DNA of 64,000 nt from Glandiceps talaboti (GCF_964340395.1 NC_135555.1:17696846-17760845); one strand, 5' to 3'. Positions 1-11,439 are shown, numbered from the stretch's first letter. The notes: generated from the sequence alone by a model not told the origin. Translations and numbers: made by a program.

Positions 1-1060
1 TAATTTTATGGCTGAATATTGATATGCATTTGGTATATTCTTAACCTGAAACGTTTATAGCATATTCAACTAGTAATTAATTCTAGGGAACATTGTTCAA
101 AGAAATAATAAACTGATGAAAGTAAATACGTAGATTGGAAGAATTATAAAAAAATACATGCAATCAATTTTATATTGGCCTCTCTGTATGCTGTCCAGTC
201 CTAACCTTCCTACAAAGTGGGCTTTGAAAACATCTCTTATTGTATTGATGATTCGTTTATTTTATTTTGTCTAGATGATCCATATGAGCACCACAATGTT
301 GCTGATCAAAACCTGGATGTCGTTGCTGATCTTCGCCAAGCACTGGAAAAGTATGAAGAGTCAGCTTGGACCTTTTGGCCTGAACCAACGGCTGCTGCTA
401 GCCCCGCCAACTTTGGTGATTTCTGGAGTACAGGCTGGTGTTGAGATGATCGCCATGTCTAGGAAATGACGTAGAGCAGAGCGGCAGAAAGTAACACTTG
501 TGGTTTTAAAATGTGAAACTAATTAGCAGACTATCACTATCTGTTGCATTGCTAGCACATAGTATGACTTCAAATAGAGAGAAAACGTTTAGAATAAAAT
601 TTCTTGTTGTTGGAACAATTACTAATCGTGTGTATTGTGCATTATGTGTGTGTGTGCGTGTGCGTGAGTGCGCGCGCGCTGTTTTGAAAAGTTTAATATA
701 ATCTGGCCACCTGTTGATTCGATGCATACCAGCAGGAAATTATTGTGTTTGAAACTGTTCAATACTGTGTAGCATCGTTATCAATCAATTGATTTATTAC
801 ATACCAGGATTAGATGTATTGACAACATACTGTTGAGAGTTTCCCCACTGGCCAAATCTCTGATTAACTACCTAATTACCGTGCAATTCATCAGTATTTT
901 GTTTTGTTTTGTTTTGTGTGATCTAACCTTACCATGACAGTACAAAAGTCTACATATTTGAAGAACCTGTGTGTGTTATCCTACCATAAATTCTTACATG
1001 TACAGAGAAAGGATACTCTCTACTAATAGTCTTTGAATTCCCACATGTGCACAGAAAGCG
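1..1060 (+). repeat. Segmental duplicate: 3' end and flank of gene A, paired with gene B 27,590-28,560
   Basis: The last intron, last exon, 3' untranslated region, a CA/TG-rich tract near 640-680 and about 400 bp beyond align collinearly with the gene B 3' end. Both copies include the shared text around the AATAAA site and the start of the 40-bp minisatellite (near 990-1,060). The same flank appears inverted at about 46,440-47,349. This marks the downstream edge of the duplicated sulfatase unit. Confidence 0.8.
275..444 (+). CDS. Sulfatase gene A, last coding exon only (arylsulfatase B-like)
   Basis: This is the 3' terminal exon of a sulfatase whose remainder lies upstream of the window. A CTAG acceptor ends at 274, and the exon runs 170 nt to TGA at 442-444, exactly the length of the last exon in genes B and C. 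It encodes the family C-terminal block: a DPYE-type segment, an NVADQ segment, a helix-like stretch, FWPEP, and a final GWC. In arylsulfatase B-type enzymes this small C-terminal subdomain packs against the catalytic domain, so this exon carries no catalytic residue. The preceding intron (1-274) and the 3' flank closely match the corresponding parts of gene B, so A and B are recent tandem copies. A candidate AATAAA signal is at 593-598. Whether gene A is intact cannot be judged here. Confidence 0.85.
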
Positions 1061-3314
1061 TTATTCGACCCGGAATTGGGCTATAACCAAAATATATGTT
1101 ACCAAGGCTCAGTGATGATGTCTTTCTGGTCATTTCTTACTTGTGGGTGGGTACGGTGTCTTGGTTGGAGAAGTCATTTTGAAAAACACAATTTGAAACA
1201 TGCTATGACTAGCTGAGGGCGCAAGTCACACCTTATTGACAGTATATATTACGTTAGTATGCATAAAAAGGCCATGCTCTAACCTTCTCTCTATACGACG
1301 TTAATTTGTGTAGATGTAGTGAGTGACAGAGACATAGGAAGACATACTGGAAACAGACAGACAGACAGACAGACATACAGACAGACAGAGCTGCAGACAG
1401 ACATGCGAATGGGTATAGAGAATGGAAATAATTGCAATTTTACTATTAGAACAAGTCTATATAAGCCGTCATGGTGTTTTATCATCTTTGTTAGAGCCAA
1501 CGTTACGTCTATGATACATACATAAAAGTCATCTCAGTTCATTGGATGCATTCAAGTTAGGTTTCATGAACGTACCAAAAATGTATGCCTTAGGTTTGCA
1601 ATAACGAATACATATTAGTTTTGGCAGTTCACACAAATATCAAAATAATGATGTTATGTATGGCTATATATTATCTATATTCGCTTCTGCTACATGTGTA
1701 CTTTTTCAGATAGCAAGCCATCTGTTGATAACTTCGACCATATATCACAAAAACAACTTTGACACCGACAGGAATTCAATTACTATTCTGATTTGGTAAC
1801 TGCTATTTCTGTAACCCTCCTTCGGGGATAAACGGAGGTATGTTCCATTATTGGAATGAAGAGGGGTTTCATACTTGATAATGTTACGTTGGAATTAGAC
1901 TGTACTGGGCAACACCATAAATCAGAATACTGTATGAAAAATCATTTCGATATACACAGAAACTGAGTTAGTTATATACAGTAGAATCGCAAAGAGGGGT
2001 AGACAGTATATATAGAGAGAAATATTCCTATTTAAACCAAGCTCCATATTTTGACTCCATGCGGTATAATGCAAAAGACACACAATATCAGAACTCTCAA
2101 ACCCACCGTTTGTGTGGTGCATTTACTTAATCGCAAAGTAGATGAGGTACAAAAACGTTGCGAATACAATAACGATGAAGCTATCTGGTATCTGTCAATG
2201 AAGTCATCAGTAGATTTCCCAACGTTTTGAATGATAGCTACGTGGGAAAATGTTTCTATGAACATTATTCATTAACGATATACATACCACTGTAGTTATT
2301 TATACTCAGCAAAGAAACTTTGATGTTCAACTATCTTCTTTGTGGAAAGATTAGCAAGTACGTGTAAACATAGTTGTATACCTGCACTATAGTTACTAAA
2401 ATGTTAATTATGCAACAACTGGTGATAGCACGTCTCCACAACAAATAGAAAACGCGTGACATTTTCCATATAATTTCAGTATAATTTTCCGACTGAAAAC
2501 TATTTTAACTATAGCATACTATTCCAACAACACGTCATGGTAAGTGAATTGTTTGTAAAGTCGATAAGCACAGAATAGGCGACCTTTACATTTAAAGTTT
2601 GACCCTTTGAGTAATCTGTGATTCCCATACATTGCTCTCTCTCTTCGGCTGATCTACAACTGTCACAATATAAAAGAAATAATGGTTAACAGTGGTCTTG
2701 TCATCTTAAGATGAAATGCAGAATTGCTATAATCTTCATATAGAGTGGCGATGAAGATGAAAACTGATACAAATAAAACAAAGGACGAGTATAGCAATAC
2801 GTTAATTAGATCGAATGAAGGAATAACCAACACCTAAATCATATTTTACTCCGCCCTTGGTATGTTAAACATGCAGAATACTTTATAATTGCATTTCCCT
2901 TAAGGCTTGTACATATCCATCAGTTTAAAATACAACAGAAGATACCGAATCTTGATATCTTAATTATTGAATCACAACATACAGTGAGCTCAACTGCAAC
3001 TTTAACCTTTTTCTTCGAGTTGAGACAAATGAACATTATTTTCGTGTTAATTCTTATCAACACAAATGTGTACAAGATAAAGACTTGATATTGAGTGTTT
3101 GTCTTGCCGGCACGTTTGACTAGTCGCACTAAGAGCACAATGTGTACCTCTGGAATTTACTATATATTTGATTCTTATTGGGCGCCGTTAAACACTTCAC
3201 AGCATTCAAAAATGTTTTGTTCTTGTACTGTATCCATTACCATGGATGTGACTTATGTCTCCAATTTAACTCCACCGCTAATAAAACAAAACAAAACACA
3301 AAAAACTACAAAAC

Positions 3315-3348
<34 letters not shown>

Positions 3349-3349
3349 A

Positions 3350-3407
<58 letters not shown>

Positions 3408-3860
3408 GAACAAAACAGCAACCAAATGTTTACCTTTCGGTTATTTGTTAGTGATCATTTTAATTTTGTAAGATGATATTTTAACTTTAAAAATCCAGGG
3501 GAGGGTAGGATTTTTAAACACTTCAGAGGCCTCATCATCGTGAAACGTATGTGCATTGCAACCTGTTTTCCCCAGTATAGTTTGTCATATGTGACATATC
3601 ATTTCAATGTAAGAACAATTTGACATACTAACTTTTGTCGTTAACTAATTATACATGATATTAATAATGACATATTGATTGATTCGTTTAGTATTACCAT
3701 ATTGTGAACTTTAACATTACACTAAAACTCTGAGACTTATGGACTCACATCTAATATTTCAGAATATTGTATTTATAATTCTTTATCGAGACAAAGAATC
3801 CCTATCCGTTCGGATATTTGTTTGTGAGATATAATGTCAAATGGAATACATATACAGTAT
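1061..3860. other. Intergenic, no gene seen
   Basis: I see no supportable exon, tRNA or known element here. A CAGA-type tetranucleotide tract lies at 1,355-1,400. A compound (CAA)n then (CA)n microsatellite lies at 3,313-3,404. The ORFs across these tracts are low-complexity artefacts. Confidence 0.6.
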
Positions 3861-3867
3861 GGTGTAA

Positions 3868-4173
3868 GCTTATCTGTGCAAACGTTCAGTCTAAGTTAAT
3901 GGGTTAAACTTCGTATTGCACCAAAATTTAATGAGCTTACCAAAGCTTTCGCCAGAGGTGTCCACCATGGCTTTGTCAGTGGTTTCTGAAGTCGCCACGC
4001 ATGCGTGACTACGTATACAGACAATTGTCCAAAGTCACGCATGCGCTGTGACTTCAGGAAACACTGACGAAGGCACGGTGTATACCTGGCGAAAGCTTTG
4101 GTAAGCTAATTGAATTTTGGTGCAATACGAAGTTTAAACCATTAACTTAGACTGAAATTTTGCACAGATGAGC
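3868..4173. mobile_element. Foldback element (MITE-like) with about 100-bp inverted arms
   Basis: The left arm (from 3,868) and right arm (to 4,173) are near-complementary for about 100 nt. They include the pair GGCGAAAGCTTTGGTAAGCT / its complement and the pair CAGTCTAAGTTAATG / its complement. The centre (about 3,960-4,080) continues the palindrome around CACGCATGCG. No coding capacity is visible. This is a non-autonomous foldback or MITE-like repeat of unassigned superfamily. Confidence 0.75.
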
Positions 4174-4436
4174 TGTCATACTATTGAAGAGAATTATGGA
4201 CGGGAAAACCTGTGCACAGTGAGAAACTTCGAGAAAACATCAACGAAGATCCACTGTTTGGGAACCATTTACGTTTCAATCTACACTGTAAACACAATTT
4301 ATTCAAATGACAATGTTACAATTTTGGATCGTGAGTCGGATTGGTTTAGGCGAGGGATTAAGGAAGTGATTCATATTCGGACTTTAAAACCATCCATGCA
4401 TGAACCGTGATGGGGGACGTTACCAACTTCCGAGAA

Positions 4437-4572
4437 TTTGGGACAATTGTCTGAAGTCACACGTGTCGTGACTTCAGAAAACACTAAAGAAGCCATGGTG
4501 GATACCTGGCGAAAGCTTTGGTAAGCTAATTAAATTTTGGTGCAATACGAAGTTTAAGCCATTAACTTAGAA
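4437..4572. mobile_element. Second right-arm copy of the 3.87-kb foldback element
   Basis: This segment repeats the right half of the preceding element (GACAATTGTC through to CATTAACTTAGA) in the same orientation, after about 260 bp of other sequence. It lacks a left arm. It could be a truncated neighbour or the result of nested insertion or unequal exchange. Confidence 0.7.
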
Positions 4573-4573
4573 T

Positions 4574-5769
4574 ACATATATAGTTGTTCAATGCTATACT
4601 GCGTGCATTTTGTCAATGACAAATCAGTTACATCTTCATTCAAAAACCTTTTTTCTCTCGCAATATTTGCTCATGTAACAGCTGTTTATCATTGATAGCA
4701 ATCATACTGTAAAGGTAAACCTAGTTGATAGTCTACAATTAGACATCTTGAAGTTGGGGCAAAATAAGTAAATAAATAAATAAATAATATAATTTTAATG
4801 ACATTTGCATAAAACTGCATTGGAAATTTGTTTTCCACGTGCACTCATAAAAGAGGTGAATTCAATTAAAGGACTGGTTGAAAATGCTAATCGCGGATGG
4901 ATAAAAGCTCTTTCTAAACCGTTGTGTGTGAACATATAAGAAATCAGCAGTGAATAATATGCTGGGCTAGATGTTAGACTACCAATATGAAGAATAATAC
5001 ACATACAAAGGTTTCACAACAAAGGTCAATGAAGGCATCCACAAAGGTCTCAATCCAATTCAGAAAACTTTATTTTGTTTTAAAATGTATTTTAATATAT
5101 AAAGGTGATTCAAAATACTCACATTCACTATTGCTATTGTGCTAGACCATATGACTTAGTGCCATATTGGTTGATTTGATTAAGACAGATCGAGCTAATA
5201 GTTGACATATGTTGTGACAATTTGATTAACAGCTATAGGCAGAAGTTGGATTTTAAACTTTGAAATGACTGTAAATCAACAATTCTCTTAACACACTTAA
5301 ACATAAACATTTTAATAACCATTATAATGATTATTTATGAATATGTTTTGCAAGAATTATGAATTTAGTGTACCGACATTTGTGTTATCCGATCCTAGAC
5401 ATTATTAATTCTGAAACTATTTATTTTATTCATTTCGATCATGTTAGTATTGTAGTTATTTATTTTCAGAAAGAAAAATACTCTCGTGAGGGCGCACAGC
5501 AGAGTCTAGATAATCATCAGTAATGTTAGTGATTTTGCTGTCTCGTTATCTCGTCCAAACCGGACATCCTTGTTTTTATTTATATGGAAAAATATTAACC
5601 CTAACGCTAATAAATCGCTGATCAATATTTCACATGAAGTCATTTGGAAGCTCAGCTTTTGAAACGGATTTCAGTCGAAAGCTCTATAATTTATGGATAA
5701 TACCTTTCCTGTAAAGTGTTGCGTGTAGTGGTTATTTTTTAATCATTCCTTTGGATGTGTTTGTTGTTT

Positions 5770-5813
<44 letters not shown>

Positions 5814-6200
5814 GATTTAAAACCATGTCTACACTGTACATGGTGTGCTTGGACTGTCGACTTACATGTTTAGTGTAATCGTGCCCCCAATGTGATATAC
5901 AGACATCAGAGGAAGCCAGTACAATTAAATTGTTGACTAAATGTTTTTCACAATCATTCACAACCCGTCAACGCAAAGGCTAAACAACCCTTCTCAAACA
6001 ACATTTAAAGCAATTTTGTTTAATATTCCAATTTTACCCACAGTTAATTTCACAGAATATAACGCTATTCTCATAATGTGTGTCGACTTTACCTATTTCT
6101 AATTATTTGGCATATACTACAACGCTATCTAGCCAAACATTTGCCGCTAATCAATATGGTATTATATTATTTGTAATCTGATGCTTGGTGATATTTTTGT
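4574..6200. other. Intergenic, no gene seen
   Basis: This is AT-rich unique-looking sequence with an AAAT tract near 4,765-4,790 and a (TTG)n tract at about 5,760-5,815. The glutamine-rich minus-strand ORF over the latter is simple-repeat translation. No splice-supported exon was found. Confidence 0.6.
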
Positions 6201-6202
6201 AT

Positions 6203-6286
6203 AAGCAAACTTTGTCAGTGCTTCACGAAGATCAGCAATGACATCCGGATATTGATCAGCAACACTGTTGTGTTCATATGGATAAT
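6203..6286 (-). pseudogene. Inverted relic of the sulfatase last exon
   Basis: Read on the minus strand, a CTAG acceptor (6,290-6,287) is followed by about 28 codons that match the start of the gene A and gene B last exons: a DYPYEH-like segment, SVADQ, DVIADLRE and AL. Homology then stops abruptly at about 6,203, before the FWPEP and GWC end. The intron-side text upstream of the acceptor (TTTTGTCTAG) is also kept. This is a genomic fragment rather than a retrocopy, and it lies opposite to the active genes. It differs clearly from A and B, so it is an older rearrangement product. It is too short to be functional. Confidence 0.75.
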
Positions 6287-7158
6287 CTAGACAAAACCAA
6301 AATATTACATTTGATTAACGTGACATTCTTGTCAGGCTGAAGATTACTAATGGTACAAATAATATAGTACCTTGGTAACTTACCGTAAAGAAGCTGTTAC
6401 AGTGCTGCATCGCGCACTTGACAAATATTCAGCCATTTTGGCCATTTCCTGAAAGGCTTTATGGGAAACCATTGGTTCTGATTTCGTGAATACCCTAATA
6501 ACTCAGTTTCCCAACTCCTTACATTTGTCAAGGCATAACGAGCAAGGCATTTTCTCATAATACCTTCGAGTGATTGGAAGTTGTGCGCTTGTACACGTTT
6601 GAATTGTCATCTGAAAACCTATATTCTACACTACTGAATGAAAACCACAACAAGAGCAATCAAATGATTACAAAGGTTAAATAACACATAAGCAGTTCAC
6701 AGTTTTTAGCATTGAGCTGTCGATCTGTCTTGGTAGAAGATCCTAACAAGAATCATAACAAAATTCCATAGTGACCACAACAATTCATGACTGTATACCT
6801 TTAAGGTTGTACAGTCTGACATTGACAGTCAGTGTACTGAGGTGGATACAAACAATGTACAGAAGTATTTAACAGCTGGCAAGTAATAACATCTCGTCAA
6901 TTAAAATATGGATAGTACTATGGTTTTATAACCCATATGCCTTATAATACCACTAGTATATATAGGTGTCTGCCGAACATTTATTAAATACCAGAGCAAT
7001 GTTAGAATTACTTTTTAAAATCTAAATTGTAATACTTAAAGTGGAGTAATTTCTTGCATCAATTGAGGAAAATAACTGATTCATACCAAAATATTATTTG
7101 GAATTGGAATAAAAACTGACTAAACCAATGACCTTAATTTCATCTGTTTGCTGTAAGT

Positions 7159-7232
7159 GCGGTGGCCGGGCGGTTAAGGCTTTAAGTTCCAAAGGACACT
7201 AGTCCTCATGGATTTGAATCCCGTCCACACTA
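7159..7232 (+). repeat. tRNA-like sequence, probable SINE head or tRNA pseudogene
   Basis: It has an A-box-like GTGGCCGGGCGGTTAAGG, as in serine/leucine-type tRNAs, and a degenerate B-box-like GATTTGAATCCC. No acceptor stem that closes well was found, so a functional tRNA is unlikely. Confidence 0.45.
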
Positions 7233-7257
7233 GTTGTTTTTTATGCTGCAAATAAGC

Positions 7258-7383
7258 AACGATTTGGAAAATGATCTTCGCATGTGTGTTTTCCTATGCA
7301 GCCTGCAACAGTCATACAACAACGATTTGGAAAATGATCTTCGCATGTGTGTTTTCCTATGCAGCCTGCAACAGTCATACAAC
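7258..7383 (+). repeat. Perfect 63-bp tandem duplication
   Basis: Two head-to-tail copies (7,258-7,320 and 7,321-7,383) start with AACGATTTGGAAAATGATCT and show no difference that I can see. The unit is a multiple of three, so an ORF reads through both, but nothing else suggests coding. Confidence 0.9.
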
Positions 7384-9010
7384 AATGATTTCAACTATCC
7401 AAATTCAAAATCAGGTTGATATCTTATTATTTTAAAATTGGAAAGTACGATGGGATTTACAACTTTGATCCTGGCCATAATCCTTCATTTTCCGAAAAAT
7501 TATATTTGTGTGTCAGAAACAAACCCATATAATTTTTTTTAAAGAGGTATGCATCACGAAGGGCGTCTGTACCGTCGTCCGACAGCAGAGAGGGGTGGGG
7601 CGGGGCGGGTGTAATACAGCTGCTGATGACTTCACAGCCAAATGTGACATTGCGATATTAGTTCAGGTATGAATTGTAGTGTAATATCTTAACTGTAAGG
7701 AATGATGGTAGATTGCAAATTACCCGGTAAAAAAAGGAATGATTACCACAGTCGAACGAGCGAACGCGTGGGGGCAGTACATGCCATGATGTTAACATTG
7801 GATCTGCGCTTCGTGAGGTTGCCGAATAGAGCTGAAAGGTAATGACGGTACTTCTGTCTGGACGTGAGCTAGTGCTCTCAGAAGGGTATTCTGTGTCATG
7901 CCGTGACTTTCGTTTACTCTTAACATAAACGGAGAGCTGTTGTGAACACAATATCCTTGCATCGCGACAGTACTAGTTTTGGTACCATAACGTCAATGTA
8001 ACTCAGAACAACCCAATTCAGTAGGAACAATGTAGTCAGCGTTGTATAGTCTAGCAGCTGGATTAGGCCATATTTGCAATGTTTTCAAATGTTTGCACCA
8101 AATGCATGCCATCCAGTGTCCTTTATATCACATTGATATTTGCAAAAAATACACTTTCTTGGTCGCAATAGAACATGACCAAATGACCCACCTAGTTTTT
8201 CACGCAGACCCTGGACATATTTTTACGTATTCGAGAAAAATGATAATACTAAAATCGCGAAAATCGTGAAGTCTCGCAAGAAATATGCGGAGACTGACAT
8301 CAACTTAAAAAGACATATATTCTTCCAATCTGTAATGGCTTTACATCTGATAGGAAGAAATAGGAAGAAATACACAACACAGAGACCATTTGGAAAACAA
8401 TGGAAAACCTGAACTAGACACTCGCACATGAATAAAATGTATATTGAAATAAAATAAAAAATCTACATACCCCACCTATTTTAAAATTGAATGTAATCGG
8501 AACCACACAATTAGTTCTACGCCTAAGGGTAGTTTTGTTTTATTTACAGTATGTTCAAATGATGCTCATAATATTCTACTTACTGAAACATACTTAGCCA
8601 TCACTAGCAATTGACTGAAAACCTGGTAAGGGACAAGAGGGATAAAGCAGCAAAACGGCTCTGACGACTTGTAGTTGTTGGCGTTTCTCTGGATTCCCTA
8701 TGTGTAGTTGCTGTTACTTGGTGGCTCGATTATTATTACGAAGTCTGTTGCGAGCTGCTTTGAACGCGCTGTATTTTTTTCACCTGAAACAATGTCTCTA
8801 AGGGTGAATAATCGATATGTTCCGAGGGGTTTAAATTCTCCGATCATAAGAACGCTACCTAAATGTGTCGCAAATATTTTATAATCTTCGGCGCGGCGTA
8901 AATATAGCCGGTTCACTTTGTTATCGTCTGCTAGAATGTATATAGTTCCGGTTCTACATTACACGTTTTCGTCAATCAATACCTACGCCTGCTGACTATG
9001 GAACGTAAGA
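7384..9010. other. Intergenic, with one member of a dispersed repeat pair
   Basis: The segment 8,280-8,540 is diverged but collinear with 32,180-32,480. Both carry GAGACTGACATC/GAAACTGACATC, CTTCCAATCTGTAATGG, the ACAGAGACCAT block and CCCCACCTATT. This is a dispersed repeat of unknown class. I see no supported gene in the rest of the interval. The minus-strand ORFs at 7,658-7,951 and 8,698-8,916 match nothing I recognise. Confidence 0.5.
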
Positions 9011-9014
9011 AACT

Positions 9015-9197
9015 ACGAAAGCCGTCAGGGGACTTCCGACTTCCAACTTCCAACTGTGGTATAAAGTAAAACATACCATCCTGGCCCATTTGGTATACAA
9101 TAAACATACTATCCTGGCCTATTTGGTATAAAGTAAAATATACACACGAAGTTGGGAGTTGGAAGTGGGAAGTCGGAATTCCCCTGACGGCTTTCGT
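9015..9197. mobile_element. Short foldback element
   Basis: Terminal inverted repeats ACGAAAGCCGTCAGGGGA (9,015-9,032) and its complement (9,180-9,197) are perfect. The inner part around CTTCCGACTTCCAACTTCC also pairs. The loop holds a direct repeat built on CATTTGGTATA. It is non-coding and MITE-like. Confidence 0.75.
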
Positions 9198-9329
9198 AAG
9201 TAACCAATCAGCAAATAGGTTTATAAAAGAAATATTTAACTCGCGCATTGCTAGAGCGTGAGATCAAATCGAGCTCACACTGGTTGTCCCATACTCTCAG
9301 CTTGCAGGAACATGAGAATATATATTCCA

Positions 9330-10140
9330 TATCTTTGTTGAACATGGCTCCTGCATGGTATATACGTATATTTATTCGCGTTGGTATACTTTTGTCCTTT
9401 GGCAGTCTGTTGTGACCTTTCCTATCATCTGTACTTCATCAGAATCATCAGAGGTAGTGTCCGGTTATTGCATATATTAACTTTTAAATATACATACACG
9501 TTCAAGCTATCGAAAGCAGATGTTTGTTTCCGTTAATTTCCTTACAGCAGGAAAGTCCTATCATCGTGACATATCAATCCATGTACGTTGAGATCGTGAT
9601 TTGTAGGCTTGGAACGGATAGAGAAACCACATACGTCACTACATTTTAACTGATCTATCAAGGAAAATATTGACTGATTATAATCTAATATACACAGCAA
9701 TATTTTAATGCAACATATAGATCTGAGGCCATAAACAATAAAAAAGCTGTTGAACGAGCCCGACCTATCCGTATGTATTGCATTTCATTTTCTTTGGTGA
9801 TGAGCAATACTATATCCCCACGCGGGCTTCGCATGTCAGTAAAATGGTTGCTAGACTACTATATACACTTTGTTTCAAAAGTATTTAAGGGGATTTCTTT
9901 ATATTTTCTGAATAATACATTTGACTATATACATTGGAGTCAATCCCAAATTATATAATATCTTATACAGTGGTTTACTTGGCTCTGATGATGCATACAA
10001 GAGTGAATTTAGATTCAACTAAGGTGTTGCATATCCAACGGTACACTAAAGGAATGACCAACATATATGACAAAAGGAAGGGCTGAGAAGTAATTGAGCC
10101 ATCGGAATTCTGGTTTCCATTTGGTTGGTCTTAATGTTTT
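9330..10140 (+). repeat. Upstream segmental duplicate of gene B, paired with 55,940-56,690
   Basis: The block from GGCTCCTGCATGGTATAT to the ATTGAGCCATC region is collinear with the sequence upstream of gene D. It shows that the duplication producing B and D carried several kilobases of 5' flank. No gene is evident inside; the 61-codon ORF at 9,773 is not conserved as a frame in an obvious way. Confidence 0.7.
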
Positions 10141-10149
10141 TTGATGAGA

Positions 10150-11002
10150 GTGAAAGAGCGTAACATCATCTGGTTCATCCCACTATTCAGCACTAACGTC
10201 AGAACAAGCATTGGGGGAACATTTCTAAAACTCATCAGGAAACATTTCCAAAATAAATCAACCCTACACAAGATCTTCAACCAAAACACAATGAAAGTCA
10301 GTTATAGCTGCATGTCAAACGTCGCCAACATCATCAAAACACATAACAACAAAATAGCGAACAACAATACAACGGCCAAAGAGAAATCCTGCAACTGCCG
10401 AAATAAGAGTACATGCCCACTACAGGAAAGCTGCCTGACCGCCAGCATAATCTACAACGCAGAAGTAAAAAGAGAGGAATGCAACCCCCCCCCCCCCCCC
10501 AACTGTACATCGGCCTGACTGAACATGCCTTCAAATAAAGATACAATAACCACAACCAACCTTCAGACAAGAAAAAAAGCGCAAACACCACTGAACTTTC
10601 GAAGCACGTCTGGCAGCTGAAAAGAAATAAAAAACAGTCAAAGTAGACTGAACTGTATCACAGAGAGCACGCGCATACAGTAATGTAATGAAACCAAACG
10701 GTGCCATCACTGCCTAACTGAAAAACTCTACATCGATCCTCAACGTAACGCCGACAAACAAACACTTGTCAACAAAAAATCTGAACTCATCTCAAAGTGC
10801 CGACACGAAAACAAGTTCTACATAGCGAACTTCAAAAGTAACATCACCTGACAAATCTGAGGACTCCTTGTATGCATAGAAACAATACACAATTAACTTT
10901 CAATAAATTCTTTCACACCTTACACATATAAATACAGTAACACAACGATTAGCTGCCAGTTGTCTGATGATCGCATTGAGCTTGAAACTCGGAGTAACAA
11001 TT
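10150..11002 (+). mobile_element. Penelope-like retroelement, 3' fragment (GIY-YIG domain region), decayed
   Basis: From RNIIW (10,156) the reading frame runs through FSTNVRTSIGG, KHFQ, HKIFNQNT, VSYSCM and NIIK, then a CNCRN...CPL cysteine cluster. This is the pattern I associate with the linker before the GIY-YIG endonuclease of Penelope-like elements. A homopolymer C tract at about 10,486-10,500 shifts the frame. A second frame then gives LYIGLTE, LSKHVWQLK and HENKF pieces of the endonuclease itself, with several stops. The reverse transcriptase core upstream is absent, so this is a 5'-truncated insertion. It is missing from the otherwise matching gene D upstream region. The 3' end carries the ribozyme motif listed separately. 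Family assignment is from remembered motifs. Confidence 0.75.
10958..11002 (+). ncRNA. Probable type I hammerhead ribozyme of the Penelope-like element
   Basis: The core CTGATGA (10,964-10,970) and GAAA (10,984-10,987) are present. Stem I pairs AGTTGT (10,958-10,963) with ACAATT (10,997-11,002), including one G-U pair. Stem II is weak: CGC and GCT around a 5-nt loop, with one mismatch. Stem III is the minimal CT/AG pair with a CGG loop (10,988-10,994). The cleavage triplet GTA ends at 10,996. Small hammerheads with tiny stem III are known from Penelope-like elements, which fits the host fragment. The degenerate stem II may reduce activity. Confidence 0.65.
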
Positions 11003-11017
11003 AACCAACTTACTTTG

Positions 11018-11021
<4 letters not shown>

Positions 11022-11077
<56 letters not shown>
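11022..11077. repeat. (AT)n microsatellite
   Basis: Uninterrupted AT dinucleotides lie just after the Penelope fragment. A longer (AT)n(GT)n tract occupies the matching place upstream of gene D (56,707-56,815). Confidence 0.95.
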
Positions 11078-11081
<4 letters not shown>

Positions 11082-11164
11082 ACTCAATGAGTTCCCTATT
11101 AAGTCAATGAAATGAGAAGAAACGATGGCACTGTCAGTAAAATATTTTTGTGATTTTAATATAT

Positions 11165-11228
11165 ACGGATGAACAAACAAACAGACAGATAGGCAGGCGG
11201 GCATACAGACAGTCAGTCAGACAGACAT

Positions 11229-11259
<31 letters not shown>

Positions 11260-11365
11260 TACAGACAGGTGGGTGGGTAGGTGGGTAGGGCAGGCAGACA
11301 GGCAGGCAGACAGACAGACAGACAGACAGACAGACACACATACACACACAGACGGACACAGAGCA
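11165..11365. repeat. CAGA-type tetranucleotide tract
   Basis: Imperfect CAGA/CAGG/GGTG arrays. The same tract appears inverted as CTGT at 55,268-55,440 in the left palindrome arm, which confirms collinearity of the arms. Confidence 0.9.
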
Positions 11366-11439
11366 TATATGCAACGTCTGTTTACAACCGTGCGCTATCC
11401 ATAAACAATTCATAATTTACGATGAAATTGTTTTCAGTG

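Noticed and set aside
7159-7232. Functional tRNA gene
   Set aside because: Promoter boxes are degenerate and no closing acceptor stem or clear anticodon arm could be drawn; a SINE or pseudogene fits better.
7658-7951. 97-codon minus-strand ORF
   Set aside because: No recognisable domain, no signal peptide or splice context, and no second copy to test conservation.
9972-10000. CTGATGA near 9,976 and 56,522 as possible further hammerhead cores
   Set aside because: No GAAA core with flanking stems follows at a suitable distance in either copy.
10334-10591. Minus-strand 85-codon ORF over the Penelope fragment
   Set aside because: It is antisense to a better explained coding remnant and includes a poly-G translation.
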